From the NCBI RefSeq assembly GCF_000621785.1, contig NZ_KK211348.1, forward strand, positions 255,494 to 319,493: 64,000 nucleotides of DNA. Reading direction: 5' to 3'. This stretch comes from Ruminococcus flavefaciens ND2009. Lineage in GTDB: Bacteria > Bacillota > Clostridia > Oscillospirales > Ruminococcaceae. A model generated the notes under the pieces. The model had not been told where the DNA came from, ran no database searches, and saw only the letters and a program-made list of their open reading frames with translations. The position numbers and the translations under genes were made by a program. How positions within the stretch are numbered: the first letter of the stretch is position 1; every line of letters begins with the position of its first letter. Below are positions 58,912 to 64,000 of this stretch, in pieces.

Positions 58912-59258
58912 CGTTCAAAAACAAAACAGGCGGTACGCTGATCGTAGTTATGGCGGTGTATGTAGTGGCGAAGTGCCTGTTGAACATGGCACTCAGCGGA
59001 CATCTTTCCGTTACCACCCTTGTCATAGCCATACTTGAGGCAGCAGCCTTTTTCCTGTGGTTCAGGTATGTGAACTATGCTCTGGCAGGGCTTCTTGCCT
59101 TCATAGCTATAATATACTTTCCGCAGAACATAGCCAATATCGGCTCCAACTGGATATACCTCCTTGAGGGAGCCGCAGACGTATGCTGTGCCGCACTTTT
59201 ATGCTTCCACAAAGATGTTGCGGAGCATTACACGAGACCATGGAACAATAATAATTAA
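58908..59258 (+). CDS. Small four-helix membrane protein (unknown)
   Basis: A 116-aa hydrophobic protein with about four membrane segments (about 10-28, 33-52, 55-72 and 80-98) and a soluble tail HKDVAEHYTRPWNNNN. It starts at TTG 58908, overlapping the rsfS stop (TTGA), and ends 20 nt before leuS. I do not recognise a family. Co-translation with rsfS and the clostridial context suggest a lineage-specific gene of unknown role. Confidence 0.6.
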   Translation: MTFKNKTGGTLIVVMAVYVVAKCLLNMALSGHLSVTTLVIAILEAAAFFLWFRYVNYALAGLLAFIAIIYFPQNIANIGSNWIYLLEGAADVCCAALLCFHKDVAEHYTRPWNNNN

Positions 59259-59278
59259 AATAAAGGAATGATATTACA

Positions 59279-61684
59279 ATGAGCAGATATGATTTCTCAT
59301 CTGTTGAAGCCAAATGGCAGAAATACTGGGACGAGCATGACACCTTCAAGGCGTCAGATGACCACAGCAAGAAGAAGTTCTATGCGCTGGTAGAGTTCCC
59401 CTATCCTTCGGGACACGGAATGCACGTAGGCCACATCAAGGCATATTCGGGACTTGAGGTAGTAAGCCGCAAGCGCCGTCTTGAGGGCTACAACGTACTT
59501 TTCCCCATAGGCTTTGACGCCTACGGCCTCCCCACGGAGAATACTGCTATCAAGGAGAATATCCACCCTAGAATAGTTACTGACAGAAACATTGAGAAGT
59601 TCACAAATCAGCTCCGTACAGTAGGATTTTCCTTTGACTGGTCCAGAGTAATAGACACCACAGATGAGAGCTACTACAAGTGGACACAGTGGATATTCCT
59701 GAAGATGTTCGAGAATGGCCTTGTATTCCGCGACAAGACCTCAGTAAACTACTGCCCCAGCTGTAAGGTAGTTCTCTCCAACGAGGACTCACAGGGCGGC
59801 AAGTGCGACGTATGCCACAGCGACATCATTCAGAAGACCAAGGAGGTATGGTACCTCCGTATCACAGAGTACGCAGACAAGCTCCTTGAGGGACTTGAGA
59901 CCGTAGACTACCTGCCTAACGTAAAGCTCCAGCAGCAGAACTGGATAGGCAAGTCCACAGGCGCATTCGTTGATTTCAAGATAAAGGAGCAGGACGAGAA
60001 GCTCCGCATCTACACCACCCGTCCCGACACACTCTATGGCGTTACCTTCATGGTTATCGCCCCCGAGCACCCCATTATCCAGAAGTACCGCGACAGCATC
60101 GCTAATATCGCCGCACTGGACGATTACAAGGCAGAGTGCGCAAAGAAGAGCGAGTTTGAGAGAACACAGCTCGTCAAGGACAAGACAGGCGTGAAGATAG
60201 AGGGACTTACAGCCATCAACCCCATCACAGGCAAGGAGATACCGATCTACATATCCGACTATGTAATGATGGGCTACGGCACAGGTGCTATCATGGCAGT
60301 TCCCGCACATGATACAAGAGACTATGACTTCGCAAAGAAGTTCGGCATAGACATCATCGAGGTCATCAAGGGCGGCGACATCACCAAGGAAGCCTACACA
60401 GGCGAGGGCGAGCTTGTGAACTCAGGCGAGCTCAACGGACTTTCCAACAAGAAGGATGCCATCAACAAGGCTCTTGAGATACTTGAAAAGCTTGGCTGCG
60501 GCGAAAAGGGCGTACAGTACAAGATGAAGGACTGGGCATTCAACCGCCAGAGATACTGGGGCGAGCCTATCCCGATAGTACATTGCGACACCTGCGGAAT
60601 GGTAGCCGTACCCTATGAGGAGCTTCCTCTGAGACTGCCCGAGGTGGAGAACTTCGAGCCCGGTACAGACGGCGAGAGCCCTCTTGCAAAGATAGACAGC
60701 TTCGTAAAGTGCAAGTGCCCCAAGTGCGGCAGGGACGCACGCCGCGAGACCGATACGATGCCTCAGTGGGCAGGTTCATCATGGTACTTCCTCCGCTACT
60801 GCGACCCCAAGAACGACAATGAGTTCGCATCACAGGAGGCACTGAAGTACTGGATGCCCGTTGACTGGTACAACGGCGGTATGGAGCACGTTACAAGACA
60901 TATGATCTACAGCCGTTTCTGGCACAAGTTCCTCTACGATCTGGGACTGGTACCCACCTCAGAGCCCTATGCAAAGCGTACCGCACAGGGACTTATCCTC
61001 GGACCCGACGGCGAGAAGATGTCCAAGTCAAGAGGCAACGTCATCGACCCCAACGACGTAGTAGCCGAGTACGGCGCAGACGTACTGAGACTGTATGTAC
61101 TCTTCATGGGCGACTACGAGAAGGCAGCTCCCTGGAGCGAATCCAGCATCAAGGGCTGCAAGAGATTTGTGGACAGAGTATGGTCACTTACCGATATGCT
61201 CACAGAGGGCACAGAGTACACAGAGGGACTCCGCTCCAACTTCCACAAGACCATCAAGAAGGTAACAGAGGACATTGAGGCTATGAAGTTCAACACAGCT
61301 ATCGCAGCCCTCATGACCCTCATAAACGATATATATAACGCAGGCTCCATAAACAAGGCAGAGCTGGGCGCATTCTGCACACTGCTCTATCCCTTCGCAC
61401 CTCACATCTCCGAGGAGATCTACAACAGCGTATTCGGCACAGTTCTCAGCGAGCAGGGCTGGGTAAGCTATGACGAGGCGCTCTGTAAGGACGACACTAT
61501 CGAGATAGTTGTACAGGTAAACGGAAAGCTGAAGGCAAAGCTGAATATCGCAGTTGACGCCGATAAGGACTCCGTTATCGCTCTGGCACTTGCAGACGAG
61601 AAGGTAAAGGAAGCAACAGACGGTAAGAATATCCTGAAACAGATATATGTACCAAATAAACTTGTTAATATTGTTGCAAAATAA
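59279..61684 (+). CDS. leuS: Leucyl-tRNA synthetase
   Basis: An 801-aa class Ia synthetase. The ATP motif FPYPSGHGMHVGHIKAY (about 38-54) is followed by a zinc-type CPSCKVVL...CDVCHSDII segment, the CP1 editing domain (about 220-390), a second Cys motif (CDTCGM...CKCPKCG), KMSKSRGN at 580-587 and the anticodon and C-terminal domains. Length is close to the bacterial family. A T-box leader was looked for before it and not found. AAAGGA precedes the ATG. Confidence 0.97.
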   Translation: MSRYDFSSVEAKWQKYWDEHDTFKASDDHSKKKFYALVEFPYPSGHGMHVGHIKAYSGLEVVSRKRRLEGYNVLFPIGFDAYGLPTENTAIKENIHPRIVTDRNIEKFTNQLRTVGFSFDWSRVIDTTDESYYKWTQWIFLKMFENGLVFRDKTSVNYCPSCKVVLSNEDSQGGKCDVCHSDIIQKTKEVWYLRITEYADKLLEGLETVDYLPNVKLQQQNWIGKSTGAFVDFKIKEQDEKLRIYTTRPDTLYGVTFMVIAPEHPIIQKYRDSIANIAALDDYKAECAKKSEFERTQLVKDKTGVKIEGLTAINPITGKEIPIYISDYVMMGYGTGAIMAVPAHDTRDYDFAKKFGIDIIEVIKGGDITKEAYTGEGELVNSGELNGLSNKKDAINKALEILEKLGCGEKGVQYKMKDWAFNRQRYWGEPIPIVHCDTCGMVAVPYEELPLRLPEVENFEPGTDGESPLAKIDSFVKCKCPKCGRDARRETDTMPQWAGSSWYFLRYCDPKNDNEFASQEALKYWMPVDWYNGGMEHVTRHMIYSRFWHKFLYDLGLVPTSEPYAKRTAQGLILGPDGEKMSKSRGNVIDPNDVVAEYGADVLRLYVLFMGDYEKAAPWSESSIKGCKRFVDRVWSLTDMLTEGTEYTEGLRSNFHKTIKKVTEDIEAMKFNTAIAALMTLINDIYNAGSINKAELGAFCTLLYPFAPHISEEIYNSVFGTVLSEQGWVSYDEALCKDDTIEIVVQVNGKLKAKLNIAVDADKDSVIALALADEKVKEATDGKNILKQIYVPNKLVNIVAK

Positions 61685-61711
61685 CGAATTTTTTTCGGAC
61701 GAAAAAAATGC

Positions 61712-61740
61712 TTGACAATCGTCCGAAAATATGGTAAACT
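61712..61740 (+). promoter_or_regulatory. Promoter of rpsU
   Basis: TTGACA (61712-61717), a 17-nt spacer and TAAACT (61735-61740). The leader of about 130 nt contains small hairpins (for example CGGAGCCGAGCTCCG near 61833). Confidence 0.75.
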
Positions 61741-61878
61741 TATAGTATATTCTTTATAACTAATTATAGTATATCTGCTATTTATTGGGGTATATGCTGA
61801 CTGACACCCGCAAGGGTGATTAGTATAGAGCATCGGAGCCGAGCTCCGAGCAACCTCTGAACAAGGGAGGGAAATTTA

Positions 61879-62052
61879 GTGGCAGAAGTTCGTGTTGGCA
61901 AAAACGAGTCTTTAGACACAGCTCTTAAGAGATTTAAGAGATCATGTGCAAAGGACGGCGTAATTGCTGAGGTTCGTAAGAGAGAGCACTACGAGAAGCC
62001 TTCGGTAAAGCGTAAGAAGAAGTCTGAGGCAGCTCGTAAGCGTAAGTATTGA
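61879..62052 (+). CDS. rpsU: 30S ribosomal protein S21
   Basis: A 57-aa S21. It reads (M)[20 protein letters not shown] and ends [12 protein letters not shown], the family's basic tail. The start is GTG at 61879 with GGGAGG 8 nt upstream. It has its own promoter and is followed by a terminator. S21 sits at the 30S platform and helps mRNA selection. Confidence 0.95.
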   Translation: MAEVRVGKNESLDTALKRFKRSCAKDGVIAEVRKREHYEKPSVKRKKKSEAARKRKY

Positions 62053-62077
62053 TCTTACGGAAATGATTAATGTTGAT

Positions 62078-62105
62078 AAAAGCGGGCTTAGGCTCGCTTT
62101 TTCAT
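62078..62105 (+). terminator. Intrinsic terminator after rpsU
   Basis: AAAAGCG (62078-62084) pairs with CGCTTTT (62095-62101), with GGC/GCT inside, then TTCATTT. Confidence 0.8.
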
Positions 62106-62131
62106 TTGTATGAACGGAGTTGACAAATAAC

Positions 62132-62659
62132 TTGGGCCTTATACATAAAATTACAGGGACCGACGTGGATTTCGCCTTCAGAAGAACGGTGGAGATCAGT
62201 CCCGCCTTTCTTAAAAAGCACGGAATAAAGGGACTTATCCTTGACGTGGACAATACCCTTACCACCCATGACAATCCCGTCCCTGCCGAGGGTATAAGGG
62301 AGTGGCTTGACACCATGAGAGCCGCAGGCATAAAGCTGATGATCGTCTCAAACAATCACCCCGAGCGCGTGAGACCCTTTGCGGACCCCCTGGGGCTTGA
62401 TTTCGTCAGCGACAGCGGCAAGCCCCTGAGAAGGGGCTACAAGGCGGCTATGAAGAAAATGGGGCTGAAAGCCTCAGAGACCGCCGCAGTAGGGGATCAG
62501 CTGTTTACGGACGTATGGGGAGCCAACATATCGGGCGTGACCATGCTCTACGTCGAGCCCATGGAGCTTGAACCGAAGAGCAAGCGCTTCATAAGATTCA
62601 AAAGGGTACTTGAAAAGCCCTTCCTGCCGAAAAAATTTGTCAAACTTGCAAAGGAGTAA
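62132..62659 (+). CDS. yqeG: HAD-superfamily phosphatase YqeG
   Basis: A 175-aa HAD-IIIA phosphatase of the YqeG family. GLILDVDNTLTTHD is motif I (nucleophile Asp) and MIVSNNHPERV is motif II; GYKAAMKKMGL and AVGDQLFTDVWGANISGV hold motifs III and IV. The substrate is not established; mitochondrial relatives act on phosphatidylglycerophosphate. The start is uncertain: TTG at 62132 is 12 nt from GGAG, and TTG at 62120 touches it. It lies upstream of aroQ and an M24 peptidase. Confidence 0.88.
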   Translation: MGLIHKITGTDVDFAFRRTVEISPAFLKKHGIKGLILDVDNTLTTHDNPVPAEGIREWLDTMRAAGIKLMIVSNNHPERVRPFADPLGLDFVSDSGKPLRRGYKAAMKKMGLKASETAAVGDQLFTDVWGANISGVTMLYVEPMELEPKSKRFIRFKRVLEKPFLPKKFVKLAKE

Positions 62660-62661
62660 AT

Positions 62662-63093
62662 ATGGTTAAGAAGATACTTGTTATACACGGTCCCAACCTC
62701 AATCTGCTGGGAGAGCGTGAGCCCGGTGTTTACGGAGACCAGAGCATCGACGCCCTCAACAGCAATATAATCGACCGTGCAAAGGAACAGGGGCTGGAGT
62801 GCGAGATATTCCAGTCCAATCACGAGGGAGCCATCATAGACAAGCTCCACGCCGCAAGGAAGAGCTTTGACGGAGTTATCCTCAATGCAGGCGCCTATAC
62901 ACACTACAGCTACGCTATCCGCGACGCTATCGCAGCCATAAAGATCCCCGTCATCGAGGTACACATCAGCAACGTGTTCGCAAGAGACGGCTTTCGCTCA
63001 AATTCTGTCATTGCGCCTGTTTGCAAGGGCAGCATAAGCGGCTTCGGCTTCGGAAGCTATTACCTTGCAGTGCAGGCTCTTTCAGAGCTTTAA
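62662..63093 (+). CDS. aroQ: 3-Dehydroquinate dehydratase, type II
   Basis: A 143-aa type II dehydroquinase of the shikimate pathway. KILVIHGPNLNLLGEREPGVYG is the signature start with the active-site Arg and Tyr; GVILNAGAYTHYSYAIRDAI holds substrate contacts; VIEVHISNVFARDGFRSNSVIAPV holds the catalytic His. It starts 2 nt after yqeG with AAAGGAG in the yqeG end. The aroQ-pepP order is the usual one ahead of efp. Confidence 0.95.
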   Translation: MVKKILVIHGPNLNLLGEREPGVYGDQSIDALNSNIIDRAKEQGLECEIFQSNHEGAIIDKLHAARKSFDGVILNAGAYTHYSYAIRDAIAAIKIPVIEVHISNVFARDGFRSNSVIAPVCKGSISGFGFGSYYLAVQALSEL

Positions 63094-63103
63094 GAGGTGC
63101 TGC

Positions 63104-64000
63104 ATGACCAGATTTGACAGACTTTTTGATATATTCGAGGGCGCAGACTGCGTACTCATAACCTCAGACATAAACAGGCGGTATTTTACAGGCATGAAGT
63201 CCTCTGCGGGAGTGATACTTGCATTTCCAGGGAAGGCATATCTGCTCATAGATTTCCGCTACATAGAGAAGGCGAGAGCCACAGTAAAGGACGCTGAGGT
63301 AATAGAGCTGAAGAAGCTCTACCCCCAGCTCATGGAGCTGCTGAAAAAGCACGGCGCAGAGTCCGTTGCCATAGAGTCCGAGACCATGACGGTGAAGGAG
63401 CTCAACGCCTATGAGCACTTCTTCACAAACCTTAACTTTGTCAGCAACGACTCTCTCAGCAACGCCATAGCCACTCTGAGAGCCTCTAAGGACAGCGATG
63501 AGATAGCCTGCATAAGGATGGCTCAGGAGATAGCTGAGAGGGCTCTGGAGGAGCTTCTGGGCTTCATAAAGGTGGGTGTGACCGAGCGCGAGATAGCTCT
63601 TGAGCTGAACCGCCTGATGTTTGCCTTCGGAGCTGAGGATCTTTCCTTCGATACCATAGTCCTTTCGGGAGCCAATACCTCCATGCCTCACGGAGTTCCC
63701 TCCGACAAGAAGGTGGAGAGCGGCGATTTCGTCCTCATGGACTTCGGCGCAGTCTACAACGGCTACCACAGCGACATGACCAGAACAGTCTGCGTAGGGG
63801 AGCCCACCGATGAGATGCGCAGGGTATACGATACAGTCCTTGAGGCGCAGCTTGCAGGCTTAGAAGCCGCAAAGGCAGGCATAACAGGCAGCGACCTTGA
63901 CAAGGTGTCCAGAGACATCATCGAAAAGGCAGGCTACGGCGCCTGCTTCGGACACTCTCTGGGTCACGGCGTAGGCATGGAGATACACGAAAAGCCCAAT
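63104..64000 (+). CDS. M24 family aminopeptidase (Xaa-Pro type), 3' end outside window
   Basis: The first 299 codons of an M24 metallopeptidase. The creatinase-like N-domain (ITSDINRRYFTGMKSSAGV) precedes the pita-bread domain with VLSGANTSMPHGVPSDKKVE, DFVLMDFGAVYNGYHSDMTRT (two Asp metal ligands) and GHSLGHGVGMEIHEKPN (His ligand) at the window edge. It removes N-terminal residues before proline. GAGGTG lies before the ATG at 63104. In Firmicutes this gene stands between aroQ and efp, so efp is expected next. Confidence 0.92.
   Translation, partial: MTRFDRLFDIFEGADCVLITSDINRRYFTGMKSSAGVILAFPGKAYLLIDFRYIEKARATVKDAEVIELKKLYPQLMELLKKHGAESVAIESETMTVKELNAYEHFFTNLNFVSNDSLSNAIATLRASKDSDEIACIRMAQEIAERALEELLGFIKVGVTEREIALELNRLMFAFGAEDLSFDTIVLSGANTSMPHGVPSDKKVESGDFVLMDFGAVYNGYHSDMTRTVCVGEPTDEMRRVYDTVLEAQLAGLEAAKAGITGSDLDKVSRDIIEKAGYGACFGHSLGHGVGMEIHEKPN

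Noticed and set aside
59200..59278. T-box leader before leuS
   Set aside because: There is no room and no specifier or antiterminator sequence; leuS follows the previous gene by 20 nt.
1..64000. tRNA, rRNA, CRISPR arrays, prophage or transposase genes
   Set aside because: No T-loop-like cloverleaf, spaced direct repeats, integrase or transposase motifs were seen while reading both strands.

Overview
The window looks like the chromosome of a cellulolytic, spore-forming, low-to-mid-GC Firmicute of the Ruminococcus type (Oscillospiraceae/Ruminococcaceae). Reasons: two glycoside hydrolases (GH26 and GH9) carry Thr-rich linkers and C-terminal dockerins of the cellulosomal kind. There is a sortase-assembled pilus locus. 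Spore genes (cotJABC, spoIIR) are present. Housekeeping blocks follow Firmicute gene order (infC-rpmI-rplT, dprA-topA-trmFO, plsX-rnc-smc-ftsY, yhbY/nadD/yqeK/rsfS, aroQ-pepP). The genus is an inference from these traits, not a match to a known genome.

Layout. 1-1.4 kb: the 3' part of a MutS-family ATPase. 1.75-5.0 kb: a sulfur operon (SAM-dependent methyltransferase, cystathionine lyase/synthase family enzyme, OAS-dependent cysteine/cystathionine synthase). It is preceded by a consensus promoter, a 31-codon leader peptide with five consecutive Cys codons, and an intrinsic terminator, i.e. a Cys-codon attenuator. 5.2-11.9 kb: a LysR regulator, a four-subunit 2-oxoacid:ferredoxin oxidoreductase (gamma-delta-alpha-beta), a phenylacetate-CoA ligase and an aminotransferase. 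Two ungapped, related 80-bp promoter/operator blocks stand before the oxidoreductase and the ligase. Together these could interconvert aryl-acetates and aromatic amino acids. 12-19 kb: a lipoprotein-like penicillin-binding protein, a small export-family membrane protein, the cotJ spore-coat operon, a zinc-ribbon membrane protein with a long structured leader, and alanine dehydrogenase.

18.1-29.9 kb: a divergent sortase/pilus locus. On the minus strand: a 58-aa coiled-coil protein, a signal peptidase I and a class C sortase. On the plus strand: a 115-aa relative of the small protein, a second signal peptidase I, a 1582-aa LPATG tip adhesin with a fibro-slime domain and two CBM-like modules, an LPSTG backbone pilin, a second class C sortase and an IPQTG minor pilin with a poly-Thr stalk. 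30.2-35.9 kb: an LRR protein, then a mannanase-cellulase pair bound for the cellulosome. Adhesin and enzymes together suggest a plant cell-wall attachment and degradation island.

36-64 kb is mostly core: ftsH, an AT-rich orphan membrane protein, spoIIR, infC (AUU start) with L35 and L20, an rRNA methyltransferase, dprA, topA, trmFO, plsX, rnc, a radical SAM protein, smc, ftsY (acidic region at the C-terminus), an ITP pyrophosphatase, yhbY, a flavodoxin-fold reductase, a nadD-yqeK fusion that keeps an internal ribosome-binding site, an LCP-family protein, rsfS, leuS, rpsU, yqeG, aroQ and the 5' part of an M24 aminopeptidase. No tRNA, rRNA, CRISPR array, prophage or transposase was seen.
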